Notes: a model not told the origin generated them from the sequence alone. A stretch of 64,000 nucleotides of DNA from Ruixingdingia sedimenti (GCF_031432425.1 NZ_JAVKPH010000020.1:8003-72002); one strand, 5' to 3'. Positions 34,016 through 42,922 are shown, numbered from the stretch's first letter. Translations and numbers: made by a program.

Positions 34016-34786
34016 TCAGGCGAAGGGATCCGCCGGATAGCGCACGCCGGTGAGATAGAGCCCCTGCGGCGGGCAGACCGGGCCGCAGGCCGCGCGGTCG
34101 CGGGCGGCCAGCGCCGCTGCCACCCGGGCGGGGGGCCAGCCGCCGGCACCCACCCGTTCCAGCGTGCCGACGATGGACCGCACCTGATTGTGCAGGAAGC
34201 TGCGCGCGCGCAGGTGGAAACGGTATTCGGTGCCGCCGGGCACGGCGTGGGCCTCGATGCCGATCTCGTCCAGCGTCTTGACCGGGGAGGCCGCCTGGCA
34301 AAGCGTGGACCGGAAGGTGGTGAAATCGTGCCGCCCGACCAGATGGGCCGCGCCGTCGCGCATCGCCGCGATGTCCAGCGGGTGGCGCACCTGCCAGACA
34401 CGCCCGGCATCCAGCGCGGCGGGCGCGCGGCGCGACAGCAGGCGGAAGGTGTAGCGGCGTTCCAGCGCGGCGAAGCGGGCGTGGAAATCGTCGGCCACCC
34501 GCGCGCAGGCCAGCACCGCCACGGGGGCGGGTTTCAGGTGCCAGTTCAGCGCCTCTGCCAGCCGGAAGGGATCCCAGTCGCGCGGCAGGTCGCAATGGGC
34601 GACCTGCCCGGTGGCATGCACCCCGGCGTCCGTCCGCCCCGCCGCCGCCACCGTCACCGGCCCCGGGGTCAGCCGGGCCAGCGCGGTTTCCACCGCCGCC
34701 TGCACCGACGGCTGGCCCGCGGCCTGGCGCTGCCAGCCCTGGAACGGCATGCCGTCATATTCGATCCTGAACGCATAGCGGGGCAT
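34016..34786 (-). CDS. truA: tRNA pseudouridine(38-40) synthase
   Basis: 256 residues. The N-terminus MPRYAFRIEYDGMPFQGWQR and the catalytic Asp in AAAGRTDAGVHATGQVAH are diagnostic for TruA, which modifies positions 38-40 in the anticodon stem of many tRNAs. The second half contains FLHNQVRSIVGTLERVG, another conserved TruA block. It lies 87 bp upstream of kynU on the same strand; a shared transcript is possible. Confidence 0.97.
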   Translation of the reverse strand: MPRYAFRIEYDGMPFQGWQRQAAGQPSVQAAVETALARLTPGPVTVAAAGRTDAGVHATGQVAHCDLPRDWDPFRLAEALNWHLKPAPVAVLACARVADDFHARFAALERRYTFRLLSRRAPAALDAGRVWQVRHPLDIAAMRDGAAHLVGRHDFTTFRSTLCQAASPVKTLDEIGIEAHAVPGGTEYRFHLRARSFLHNQVRSIVGTLERVGAGGWPPARVAAALAARDRAACGPVCPPQGLYLTGVRYPADPFA

Positions 34787-34888
34787 GGCCGGGGCCTAGC
34801 GCGCCGCCCGCGGGCTGGCAAGGGGGAAGCCCTACACATCCCCGCCCCGAGTGCCTATGGTGAAGGGATCGGCGGGGCGAGGGCGGCC

Positions 34889-36310
34889 ATGGGGCTTCAG
34901 GAACTGGCGCAGGATGTTGCGCATGGGGTGGAAACGCGGCTCGCCTCGGTCACGGAATCGCTGTTCGATCCGGTGATCCGGCTGGGGGTGACGGGGCTGG
35001 CGCGGGCGGGCAAGACGGTGTTCATCACCTCGCTGGTGTCGAACCTGATGGACCGCGGGCGCATGCCGCAGCTGCGCGCCGCGGCCGAGGGGCGGATCGA
35101 GGCGGTGTGGTTGCAGCCGCAGCCCGACGACACCGTGGCGCGGTTCGACTACGAGGGCCACCGCGCCGCGCTGACGGGCGATGCCCCGCGCTGGCCGGAC
35201 TCCACCCGGGCGGTATCGGAACTGCGGCTGTCGTTCCGGCTGCGGCCCTCGGGGCTTTTGGGCGGGCTGCGGGGGCCGAAGCGGCTGCATCTCGACATCA
35301 TCGACTATCCGGGCGAATGGCTGCTGGACCTGACGCTGCTGGACAAGGGCTATCAGGACTGGGCGGCGCAGGTGCTGGACCGGTTGGCGCGGCGGCCCGA
35401 GGGCGCGGCCTATCTGGCCCGCGTTCAGGCGGCCGATGCCGCCGCCCGGCTGGACGAGGCGCAGGCGCAGGGCCTTGCCGCCGACTATACCGCCTGCCTG
35501 TCGGCGCTGCGGGCGGCGGGGCTGTCGGATGTGACGCCGGGCCGGTTCCTGATGCCCGGGGATCTGGCCGGGTCGCCCGCGCTGACCTTCGCCCCCCTGC
35601 CGCGCCCCGACAATCCGCCCCGAGGCAGCCTGTGGCGGGAAATGGAACGGCGCTACGATGCCTACCGCACCCGCGTCGTCCGCCCGTTTTTCCGCGACCA
35701 TTTCGCCCGGATCGACCGGCAGGTGGTGCTGGTCGATGCGCTCGGCGCGATCCACAACGGCCCCGCGGCGGTGGAGGATCTGCGCCGCACGCTGGCCGAT
35801 GTGCTGACCGCCTTCCGCCCCGGGCGCAACGGGGTGCTGGCGGAACTGGTGCGGGGGCGGCGGGTGGAACGGATCCTCTTCGCCGCGACCCGGGCCGACC
35901 ATCTGCACCACACGCAGCACCCCCGGCTGGCCGCCATCCTCGCCGCGCTGCTGCGCGAAGCGAAGGACCGCGCGGATTTCGCCGGGGCGGAAACCGCGGC
36001 GATGGCCATCGCATCCCTGCGCGCGACGACAGAGGCAGAGGTGCCCGTGGCGGGCGGGCGCATGGTGCAGGGGGTGCGCGGCACGCTGTTGTCCACCGGC
36101 AGGCAGGCGCTGATGTATGCGGGCGAACTGCCCGCCGACCCCGCCCGCCTGCTGTCGCCCGCGCGCGAGGGGGCGGAGGGGTGGCTGGATGCCGATTATG
36201 CGGTGATGACCTTGGCGCCCGCGCGGATGGCTCTGGTCCCGGGCGAGGGGCTGCCCCATATCCGGCTGGACCGCGCCGCCGAATTCCTGCTGGGCGACCG
36301 GCTGCGCTGA
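34889..36310 (+). CDS. ycjX: YcjX-family P-loop ATPase/GTPase-like protein
   Basis: 473 residues. The P-loop GLARAGKTVFITSLVSNLM and RLHLDIIDYPGEWLLDLTLL (with the DxPG element of dynamin/YcjX-like proteins) identify the DUF463 family. The C-terminal region VLVDALGAIHNGPAAVEDL and ILFAATRADHLHHTQHPRL are conserved YcjX blocks. YcjX is a stress-linked (phage-shock-associated) nucleotide-binding protein of unknown target. It pairs with the downstream ycjF-like gene, as in enterobacteria. The frame is open far upstream, but the family start fits the ATG at 34889. Confidence 0.93.
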   Translation: MGLQELAQDVAHGVETRLASVTESLFDPVIRLGVTGLARAGKTVFITSLVSNLMDRGRMPQLRAAAEGRIEAVWLQPQPDDTVARFDYEGHRAALTGDAPRWPDSTRAVSELRLSFRLRPSGLLGGLRGPKRLHLDIIDYPGEWLLDLTLLDKGYQDWAAQVLDRLARRPEGAAYLARVQAADAAARLDEAQAQGLAADYTACLSALRAAGLSDVTPGRFLMPGDLAGSPALTFAPLPRPDNPPRGSLWREMERRYDAYRTRVVRPFFRDHFARIDRQVVLVDALGAIHNGPAAVEDLRRTLADVLTAFRPGRNGVLAELVRGRRVERILFAATRADHLHHTQHPRLAAILAALLREAKDRADFAGAETAAMAIASLRATTEAEVPVAGGRMVQGVRGTLLSTGRQALMYAGELPADPARLLSPAREGAEGWLDADYAVMTLAPARMALVPGEGLPHIRLDRAAEFLLGDRLR

Positions 36311-36322
36311 GCGGAGGACCGC

Positions 36323-37348
36323 ATGACCGACCCCAGGGATGACCTGAACCGCCCCATTGTCGTGGAGTTGGACGAGGGCGAGGCGCCTTCGCCCGCGCTG
36401 GCCCCGCCGGTGCCCGACGGGCCGGGGGCCGATGGTGCCGTCATGCAGCGCGCGATGCGGATCGGCGCGCGGCGGGGCTCGGCGGCGGGGCGGTTCTTTC
36501 TTTGGGCCCTGGGGGCGCTCTTCACCTTCGTGATCTCGGTCGCGGCCTGGGATTATGTGTGGGGGCTGGTGGCGCGCAACGCGGTGCTGGGGGCGATCGC
36601 CACGGTGCTGCTGGCGGCGGTGGTGATCGGCGCGCTGGTGCTGGCGCTGCGCGAGGCGGTGGCGTTTTCGCGCATCGCCCGCATCGACGGGCTGCGCGCG
36701 CGGGCCGCCGCGGTGCTGGTGCAGGGCGATCTGCCGGGCGCGCGGGCGGTGCTGGCGGAACTGGACCGCCTTTATGCCGGCCGGCCCGAATCCGCCCGCG
36801 CGCGGCAGCGGCTGGCGGAACTGGCGCCGGAACTGCTCGATGCCGATGCGATATTGTCGCTGGCGGAAACCGAACTGCTGGCGCCCCTCGACCGCGCCGC
36901 GACGGCGGAAATCGAGGCCGCATCCCGCGCCGTCGCCGCCACCACCGCGCTGGTGCCGCTGGCGCTGGCCGACGTGGCGGTGGCGCTTGGCGCGAACCTG
37001 CGCATGATCCGCCGCATCGCCGAAATCTACGGCGGGCGGGCAGGGTCGTTCGGCAGCTGGCGGCTGATGCGGCGGGTGTTCACCCATCTGCTGGCCACCG
37101 GGGCGGTGGCGGTGGGCGACGACCTCATATCCTCGGTCGCGGGGGGCGGCGCGCTGGCCCGCCTGTCGCGCCGTTTCGGCGAGGGGGTGGTGAACGGCGC
37201 GCTGACCGCGCGGGTGGGCATCGCGGCGCTGGAGGTCTGCCGCCCGCTGCCCTTCGCCGCCATGGCCGAACCGCGCATCACCGCGATTCTGGGCCGCAGC
37301 CTGACCGGGCTTTTCGACCGCACCGGGCGCGACGGCGGGCCCGCCTGA
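36323..37348 (+). CDS. YcjF-like membrane protein (DUF697/TIGR01620)
   Basis: 341 residues. A Pro/Ala-rich cytosolic N-terminus is followed by two close membrane helices (FFLWALGALFTFVISVAAWD and AVLGAIATVLLAAVVIGALV at about residues 55-110). The C-terminal DUF697-like domain contains RMIRRIAEIYGGRAGSFGSW and ARVGIAALEVCRPLPF. It begins 12 bases after ycjX, behind GCGGAGGACCGC, so the two are an operon. Function is unknown; the pair may monitor the inner membrane. Confidence 0.88.
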   Translation: MTDPRDDLNRPIVVELDEGEAPSPALAPPVPDGPGADGAVMQRAMRIGARRGSAAGRFFLWALGALFTFVISVAAWDYVWGLVARNAVLGAIATVLLAAVVIGALVLALREAVAFSRIARIDGLRARAAAVLVQGDLPGARAVLAELDRLYAGRPESARARQRLAELAPELLDADAILSLAETELLAPLDRAATAEIEAASRAVAATTALVPLALADVAVALGANLRMIRRIAEIYGGRAGSFGSWRLMRRVFTHLLATGAVAVGDDLISSVAGGGALARLSRRFGEGVVNGALTARVGIAALEVCRPLPFAAMAEPRITAILGRSLTGLFDRTGRDGGPA

Positions 37349-37353
37349 TCCAC

Positions 37354-37382
37354 TGGACCCTTCGCCGCGCTGCCGCTATAGA
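37354..37382 (+). promoter_or_regulatory. Candidate promoter of the ileS leader
   Basis: TGGACC (37354-37359) and TATAGA (37377-37382) are separated by exactly 17 bases; each matches 4 of 6 consensus positions. The start point six or seven bases further on would fall at about 37389, the A of a small ATG-initiated frame, giving a leaderless leader peptide. Confidence 0.5.
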
Positions 37383-37388
37383 GCCCGC

Positions 37389-37439
37389 ATGACCCTGCGC
37401 GCCGCAACAGTGATCCGAATTAGCGGCCCGGCGTCCTGA
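37389..37439 (+). CDS. Candidate leader peptide upstream of ileS
   Basis: A 16-codon frame encoding MTLRAATVIRISGPAS, with Ile codons ATC (37413-37415) and ATT (37419-37421) near its middle; ATT is uncommon in this GC-rich genome. Its last five codons and stop lie inside the 5' arm of the terminator at 37427-37464. No ribosome site precedes it, but the predicted transcript would start at the ATG itself, as in the trpL leader of Sinorhizobium. A ribosome paused at the Ile codons would cover the terminator arm and let transcription enter ileS. Alternatively it is a chance frame. Only conservation or ribosome profiling can settle this. Confidence 0.5.
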   Translation: MTLRAATVIRISGPAS

Positions 37440-37464
37440 TCCGTCAGGGCCGCCGGGGTCTTTT
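37427..37464 (+). terminator. Intrinsic terminator/attenuator before ileS
   Basis: CCCGGCG (37427-37433) pairs with CGCCGGG (37451-37457), and inside it CCTGA (37435-37439) pairs with TCAGG (37444-37448) around a TCCG tetraloop. GTCTTTT follows. GCGGC (37423-37427) could instead pair with GCCGC (37401-37405), which would compete with the base of the stem. It either ends the ycjX-ycjF transcript or attenuates ileS. Confidence 0.7.
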
Positions 37465-37500
37465 CGCCTTTCCCACCGGATCACGCCAAGGACCGCTTTC

Positions 37501-40494
37501 ATGTGCGCCGATACGCCCGACTACCGCGACACCGTTTTCCTGCCCGAGACCGATTTTCCCATGCGCGCCGGCCTGCCGCAGCGCGAACCCGACTGGCTGG
37601 CGCATTGGGCGCGGATCGGCATCTATGACCGGCTGCGGGAAAAGGCGGCAGGGCGCACGCCCTTCACCCTGCATGACGGCCCCCCTTACGCGAACGGCAA
37701 CCTGCATATCGGCCATGCGCTGAACAAGGTGCTCAAGGATTTCATCGTCCGGTCGCAGCAGATGCTGGGCCATGACGCGCGCTATGTGCCGGGCTGGGAT
37801 TGCCACGGCCTGCCGATCGAATGGAAGATCGAGGAACAGTACCGCGCCAAGGGCCTGAACAAGGACGAGGTGGATGTGGTCGCCTTCCGCCAGGAATGCC
37901 GCCGCTTTGCCGAACACTGGATCGACGTGCAGCGCGAGGAGTTCAAGCGCCTCGGCGTCACCGGCAACTGGGCCGACCCCTACCTGACGATGGATTTCCA
38001 CGCCGAGGCGGTGATCGCCGAGGAATTCATGAAGTTCCTCATGAACGGGTCGCTCTATCAGGGGTCCAAGCCCGTGATGTGGTCGCCGGTGGAAAAGACC
38101 GCACTGGCCGAGGCAGAGGTGGAATACCACGACCACACCAGCCACACGATCTGGGTGCGGTTCAAAGTCGTTGAGGCACCGAACGCTAACGATCCGCTGC
38201 CTGGAACGATCGACCAGCAGTTTACGCCGATCAAGGACCGTGAACTGGGTTCGGTGCGCGCAAACCCCGCTGCGACAGCGCGATTGGCTGACGCATCTGT
38301 CGTGATCTGGACAACGACTCCTTGGACGATCCCTCAGAACCGGGCGGTGGCGTTCAGTCCAGATGTTGCTTACGGTCTTTACATCGTGATCGACAATACT
38401 ACGGAAGGCGCATCGGCTAAGGCGGGTGAGTTGCTACTCATTGCCGACAATCTGGCAGGGGCTTGTCAGCAAGCATCGCGGGCGACGTTCCAGAAGGTGC
38501 GGAGCGTGTCACGCGAAGAGTTGGCTTCTATGATCCTTGCCCATCCCTATCGCGGCCTGCCCGAGGGCAAGGGTGAGTGGGACTATGACGTGCCGCTGCT
38601 GCCGGGCGATCATGTGACCGACGATGCGGGCACCGGGTTCGTGCATACCGCGCCCTCGCATGGGGACGACGACTATCAGATGGGTCTGAAATTCGGCCTG
38701 CCGATGACCTGGAACGTCGAGCCCGACGGGTCCTACCGGCAGGATCTGCCGGTGTTCGGCGGCCAGCACATCATCCTGCCCGATGGCAAGGAAGGCCCGG
38801 CGAATGTCAGCAACATCAAGGCGCTGGCGGGGCAGGGGGCGCTGCTGGCCAAGGGCAGGATGAAGCATTCCTACCCGCATAGCTGGCGGTCCAAGGCGCC
38901 GCTGATCTACCGCAACACGCCGCAGTGGTTCGCCGCCATCGACAAGGTGCTCGACGACGGGATGGGCACTTTTGGCGACACGATCCGGCGGCGTGCGCTG
39001 ACCTCGATCACGCAACTGGTGGAATTCACCCCGGTCTCGGGGCGCAACCGGCTGCATTCCATGATCGAGGCGCGGCCGGACTGGGTGCTGAGCCGCCAGC
39101 GCGCCTGGGGCGTGCCGCTGACCTGTTTCGTGAAAAAGGGCGCCAAACCGACCGACCCGGATTTCCTGTTGAAGAACGCGCAGGTCAACGCCCGCATCGT
39201 CGCGGCGTTCGAGGCCGAAGGCGCCGATGTCTGGTATGTGCAAGGATTCAAGGAAAAGATCCTGCAAGGCATCGTCGATCCGTCGGATTATGAACAGATC
39301 TTCGACGTGCTGGACGTGTGGTTCGATTCTGGGTCCACCCATGCCTTCGTGCTGCGCGACCGCCCCGACGGCACCGCGGACGGGATCGCGGACCTTTACC
39401 TCGAGGGCACCGACCAGCACCGGGGCTGGTTCCATTCCTCGATGCTGCAAGCCTGCGGCACCAAGGGCCGTGCGCCCTACCGGGGCGTGCTGACGCATGG
39501 CTTCACGCTGGACGAGAAGGGCATGAAGATGTCCAAGTCGCTCGGCAATACCGTCGCGCCGCAAGCGGTGATCGACGAATACGGCGCCGATATCCTGCGG
39601 CTGTGGGTGGCGCAGTCGGATTACACCGCCGACCTGCGCATCGGGAAGGAAATCCTCAAGGGCGTTGCCGACAGCTATCGCCGGCTGCGCAACACCATGC
39701 GCTTCCTGCTGGGCAACCTCGCCGGGTTCACCGAAGAAGAACGGGTGGAACCCGCCGCGATGCCGGAACTGGAACGCTGGGTCCTGCACCGGCTGGCCGA
39801 ACTGGACGCCGAGGTCCGCAAGGGCTACGCCGCCTACGACTTCCAGGGCGTGTTCCAGAAGCTTTTCACTTTTGCGACATCCGACCTGTCGGCTTTCTAC
39901 TTCGACGTGCGGAAAGATGCACTTTACTGCGATCCGCCCGCATCCGCCCGCCGCCGTGCCTGCCGCACGGTGCTGGACATCCTGTTCCACCGGCTGACCA
40001 CCTGGCTGGCCCCCATCCTCGTCTTCACGATGGAGGATGTGTGGCTGTCGCGCTTTCCGGGCGCGGACAGTTCCGTCCACTTGCAGGACATGCCCGCCAC
40101 GCCCGCCGGCTGGCTGGACGAGGCGCTGGCGCAGAAATGGCAGGGCATCCGCCAGACCCGCCGCGCCGTGACCGCCGCGCTGGAGGTGCAGCGCGCGGCC
40201 AAGGTCATCGGGGCGAGCCTGGAGGCCGCGCCGGTCGTCCATGTCGCCGATGCGGGCGTGCTGGCGGCGTTGAAGGGGGTGGATTTCGCCGAACTCTGCA
40301 TCACCTCCGCCATCGTGCTGACGGGCGACCCCGAACCGGCAGAGGCGTTCCGCCTGCCCGAGGTGCCGGGCGTGGGCGTGGTGTTCGAAAAGGCGGAAGG
40401 CGAGAAATGCGCCCGCTGCTGGCAGATCCTGCCCGATGTGGGCAGCCATGCGCATGCCCATACCTGCAAACGCTGCAACGACGCGCTGGCCTGA
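37501..40494 (+). CDS. ileS: Isoleucyl-tRNA synthetase
   Basis: 997 residues. Class I signatures are HIGH in YANGNLHIGHALNKVLKD and KMSKS in GMKMSKSLGNTVAPQ. The CP1 editing domain has VIWTTTPWTIPQNRAVAFS and DAGTGFVHTAPSHGDDDY with the hydrolytic Asp. The C-terminal zinc site is EKCARCWQILPDV...HTCKRCNDAL. Codon use changes abruptly between about 38164 and 38547 (see that entry), in the editing domain, and about 25 extra residues (VVEAPNANDPLPGTIDQQ...) precede the WTTTPWTIP motif compared with what I recall of relatives. The ATG follows CCAAGGACCGC. A candidate attenuator lies upstream. Confidence 0.97.
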   Translation: MCADTPDYRDTVFLPETDFPMRAGLPQREPDWLAHWARIGIYDRLREKAAGRTPFTLHDGPPYANGNLHIGHALNKVLKDFIVRSQQMLGHDARYVPGWDCHGLPIEWKIEEQYRAKGLNKDEVDVVAFRQECRRFAEHWIDVQREEFKRLGVTGNWADPYLTMDFHAEAVIAEEFMKFLMNGSLYQGSKPVMWSPVEKTALAEAEVEYHDHTSHTIWVRFKVVEAPNANDPLPGTIDQQFTPIKDRELGSVRANPAATARLADASVVIWTTTPWTIPQNRAVAFSPDVAYGLYIVIDNTTEGASAKAGELLLIADNLAGACQQASRATFQKVRSVSREELASMILAHPYRGLPEGKGEWDYDVPLLPGDHVTDDAGTGFVHTAPSHGDDDYQMGLKFGLPMTWNVEPDGSYRQDLPVFGGQHIILPDGKEGPANVSNIKALAGQGALLAKGRMKHSYPHSWRSKAPLIYRNTPQWFAAIDKVLDDGMGTFGDTIRRRALTSITQLVEFTPVSGRNRLHSMIEARPDWVLSRQRAWGVPLTCFVKKGAKPTDPDFLLKNAQVNARIVAAFEAEGADVWYVQGFKEKILQGIVDPSDYEQIFDVLDVWFDSGSTHAFVLRDRPDGTADGIADLYLEGTDQHRGWFHSSMLQACGTKGRAPYRGVLTHGFTLDEKGMKMSKSLGNTVAPQAVIDEYGADILRLWVAQSDYTADLRIGKEILKGVADSYRRLRNTMRFLLGNLAGFTEEERVEPAAMPELERWVLHRLAELDAEVRKGYAAYDFQGVFQKLFTFATSDLSAFYFDVRKDALYCDPPASARRRACRTVLDILFHRLTTWLAPILVFTMEDVWLSRFPGADSSVHLQDMPATPAGWLDEALAQKWQGIRQTRRAVTAALEVQRAAKVIGASLEAAPVVHVADAGVLAALKGVDFAELCITSAIVLTGDPEPAEAFRLPEVPGVGVVFEKAEGEKCARCWQILPDVGSHAHAHTCKRCNDALA
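38164..38547 (+). other. Patch of foreign codon usage within ileS
   Basis: GC drops to about 58% over 38161-38520 by direct counting, and codons otherwise avoided here (GCT, GCA, ACT, ACA, TCT, TCA, CTA, CTT, TTG, CGA, CCA, ATT) become common. Both edges are sharp and lie within the same frame, which stays open. The patch covers roughly codons 222-349, the core of the editing (CP1) domain. Confidence 0.75.
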
Positions 40495-40512
40495 TCGCGG
40501 GCCCCGCCGCGT

Positions 40513-41208
40513 TCAGGCGCGGCGGGGCGGCACGATCTGCTGCGCGATGCCCACCAGCACCAGATAGACCGAGGTCACGACCAGCCCCCAATGCGCCCAG
40601 CTTTCGGGGTGGAAATCCACCACCGCGGCCCAGGCGGCAAAGAAGGTCCAGGCCAGCGCCACCGGCAGCGTCACCCCCCGCCAGCGTTCCGTGCGTACCG
40701 GGTGGACGAATTTCAGCGGCGTGAACATCGCCCCCGCCAGCACCACGACGATCGCCAGCGTCACCCAGAAATCGGGGTGCAGCGCAAAGATCACCACCGC
40801 CACCATGTTCCAGCAGGCGGGAAAGCCGGAAAACGAATTGTCCTTCGTCTTCATGCGCGTATCGGCGAAATAGAGCGCCGAGGCGAAGGTGATGACCCCG
40901 ATCGCCACCCAGCCCGTCCAGCCGGGCAGCAAGCCGCTGGCGAACAGCGCATAGGCCGGGATGAACACATAGGTCAGGTAGTCGATGATCAGATCGAGGA
41001 TCACCCCGTCGATCTGCGGCGCATGCATGCGCACGCCATAGCGGCGGGCGAGCGGGCCGTCGATGCCATCGACCACGAAGGCGACGACGAGCCAGCCGAA
41101 CATCAGGCTCCACTGCGCCTGTACGGCGGCAAGCATCGCCAGCATCGAAAAGACCGCCCCCGTGGCGGTCAGCAGGTGGACGGAGTAGGCTTTGAAGAAG
41201 GGATTCAT
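40513..41208 (-). CDS. pcs: Phosphatidylcholine synthase (CDP-alcohol phosphotransferase family)
   Basis: 231 residues from the ATG at 41208 (251 if the upstream ATG at 41268 is used). About eight membrane helices. The CDP-alcohol phosphotransferase motif is complete: DGIDGPLARRYG, then ten residues on, D-G-V-I-L-D in QIDGVILDLIIDY, giving D-G-x2-A-R-x8-G...D-x3-D. FADTRMKTKDNSFSGFPACW is specific for Pcs, the bacterial enzyme joining choline with CDP-diacylglycerol. It predicts phosphatidylcholine in the membrane and a choline supply. It converges with ileS. Confidence 0.94.
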   Translation of the reverse strand: MNPFFKAYSVHLLTATGAVFSMLAMLAAVQAQWSLMFGWLVVAFVVDGIDGPLARRYGVRMHAPQIDGVILDLIIDYLTYVFIPAYALFASGLLPGWTGWVAIGVITFASALYFADTRMKTKDNSFSGFPACWNMVAVVIFALHPDFWVTLAIVVVLAGAMFTPLKFVHPVRTERWRGVTLPVALAWTFFAAWAAVVDFHPESWAHWGLVVTSVYLVLVGIAQQIVPPRRA

Positions 41209-41264
41209 CTGCTGGTGATGCGCGAAAACGGGTGGCGATGCAATGCGGCAGTGGGGGGAAGGCG

Positions 41265-42209
41265 TCACGCGCGCGGATGGGCGCGGTCGTAGACCTCCAT
41301 CAGCCGGGCGGCGTCGACGGCCGTATAGGCCTGCGTGGTGGACAGGGATTCGTGGCCCAGCAATTCCTGGATCGCGCGCAGGTCGCCCCCGGCCGACAGC
41401 AGATGCGTGGCGAAGGAATGGCGCAGCGCGTGGGGCGTCGCGGTCGCGGGCAGGCCGAGCCGGTGCCGCAGCCGTTCCATCGCCGCCTGCACGGGGCGAG
41501 GCGACAGCGGGCCGCCGCGGACGGCGCGAAAGAGGGGGGCCGCGGGTGTCAGGTCATGCGGGCAGGCCGCGACATAGGCCGCCACCGCCGCGCGGGCCGC
41601 GGGCAGCACCGGCACCATGCGCTGCTTGCCGCCCTTGCCGGTGATGCGCAGCGTATCGGGCAGGGGATGGGCGGCCCCGGTCAGCGCCAGCGCCTCGGAT
41701 ATCCGCAGGCCGCAGCCGTAAAGCAGCGTCACCACCGCGGTGTCGCGCGCGCCGACCCAATCGTCGCGCGCATCCTCGCCCACCCCGTCCAGCACCGCGC
41801 GGGCGGCATCCTCGGCCAGCGGGCGGGGCAGTTTGCGGCGATAGCGCGGGCTGCGCGCGGCCAGAACGGCGGTGGCATCCGCCCCCTGCCGGTCGGCCAG
41901 CCAGCGGGTGAAGCCCTTGACCGCCGACAGCCGCCGCGCAGTGGACCGGGGCGAGACCCCGCGCGCGGATTCGGCGGCCATATAGGCGCGGATGTCGGCC
42001 TGCGGCAGGGTGGCCAGCGCCGCCAGCCCCTCGGCCCCGCCGCGATATTCGGCGAGGAAGGCCAGATACCGGCCCACGTCGCGGGCATAGGCCGAAACCG
42101 TCGCCTCTGCCGCGCCGTCGAGCGCGCGCAGATGCGACAGCCATTGTTCCAGCGCGTCGCGCGCGGCGGGGGATATGGCCAGACTGCCCGTCATGGCCGG
42201 GCCGCTCAT
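41265..42209 (-). CDS. xerC: Tyrosine recombinase XerC
   Basis: 314 residues. The N-terminal SAM-like core-binding domain (LEQWLSHLRALDGAAEATVS) is followed by the catalytic domain with Arg in LLYGCGLRISEALAL, Lys in ITGKGGKQRMVPVL, HxxR in TPHALRHSFATHLL, His/Trp position in LLGHESLSTTQAY, and Tyr in TQAYTAVD. It resolves chromosome dimers with XerD at dif. The ATG at 42209 overlaps the stop of the DUF484 gene (ATGA), the same pairing seen in many proteobacteria. No integrase-like neighbours or att sites are present. Confidence 0.94.
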   Translation of the reverse strand: MSGPAMTGSLAISPAARDALEQWLSHLRALDGAAEATVSAYARDVGRYLAFLAEYRGGAEGLAALATLPQADIRAYMAAESARGVSPRSTARRLSAVKGFTRWLADRQGADATAVLAARSPRYRRKLPRPLAEDAARAVLDGVGEDARDDWVGARDTAVVTLLYGCGLRISEALALTGAAHPLPDTLRITGKGGKQRMVPVLPAARAAVAAYVAACPHDLTPAAPLFRAVRGGPLSPRPVQAAMERLRHRLGLPATATPHALRHSFATHLLSAGGDLRAIQELLGHESLSTTQAYTAVDAARLMEVYDRAHPRA

Positions 42210-42922
42210 GACAGCCAGCGGCGCATCACCCGCTCGAACACCCCGGCGAAGAAGGCCAGCAGGTCGGTGCCATGCGTGGGGCGGAACTGGTGGGGATCCT
42301 CGGATCCCAGCACCAGCATCCCCGGCAGCCGCCCCTTGCCGAAGTCGAGCCGCATCATCGCCTCGGACCTTATATGTTCGGCCATAGCGCCATGCACGCG
42401 CGCCGAATCCGGGATCGCCTGCCGCAGCACGACCGTGCGCACCGGCACGTTGCGCCCGGCGGTCAGGTAATCGTCGATGAAGCCCGGTTCGGCCACGCAC
42501 AGAACCTCGCCCAACCGGCGGATGGCGGGGTCGTCGGGGTTCTGCACGCTTTCCAGCACCAGCCGGATCGAATCCACCCGCAGCGTTTCCGCCACCGGCC
42601 CGGCGAGGCCGGCGAGGAAATCCTCGAAGCTCAGCGGGTCGAGCATCGACAGGATCGCGCGGTGCACCATGTTGGTGCCGGCGAGGTTTTCATAGGCGGC
42701 GGCGATGACGGAACGGTGCGTGTCCTCCAGCCGGTCGAGCCGGCCTTCCAGACGCTTCATCGCCACGCCGCGCAGATCGACGATGTTCTCGCCCATCGCG
42801 CGGTCGTTCGCCGCGATCAGCGCGCGCATCATCTCGGCGTCCTCGAGGATCAGTTCGGGATCCGACAGGATCCTGTCGCGGATTTCCTCGCTGATGCCCT
42901 GCGCCCCTGCACTCTCGCCCAT
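42206..42922 (-). CDS. DUF484 family protein
   Basis: 238 residues from the ATG at 42922, which has CAGGACGG upstream; a GTG at 42943 and an ATG at 42964 are alternatives. The N-terminal helical part has DRILSDPELILEDAEMMRAL, a DUF484 hallmark, followed by a GAF-like C-terminal domain (LVLGSEDPHQFRPTHGTDLL). DUF484 genes typically precede xerC, as here with a four-base overlap. Function unknown. Confidence 0.9.
   Translation of the reverse strand: MGESAGAQGISEEIRDRILSDPELILEDAEMMRALIAANDRAMGENIVDLRGVAMKRLEGRLDRLEDTHRSVIAAAYENLAGTNMVHRAILSMLDPLSFEDFLAGLAGPVAETLRVDSIRLVLESVQNPDDPAIRRLGEVLCVAEPGFIDDYLTAGRNVPVRTVVLRQAIPDSARVHGAMAEHIRSEAMMRLDFGKGRLPGMLVLGSEDPHQFRPTHGTDLLAFFAGVFERVMRRWLS

Noticed and set aside
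32390..34888. Very long open frame upstream of and in frame with ycjX
   Set aside because: It runs antisense through kynU and truA and is an effect of high GC; the YcjX family start fits 34889.
37389..37500. T-box riboswitch for ileS
   Set aside because: No T-box consensus or specifier loop is visible, and T-boxes are largely restricted to Gram-positive bacteria.
41265..42209. Phage or island integrase
   Set aside because: Sequence and coupling to the DUF484 gene match chromosomal XerC; there is no tRNA, att repeat or island gene around.
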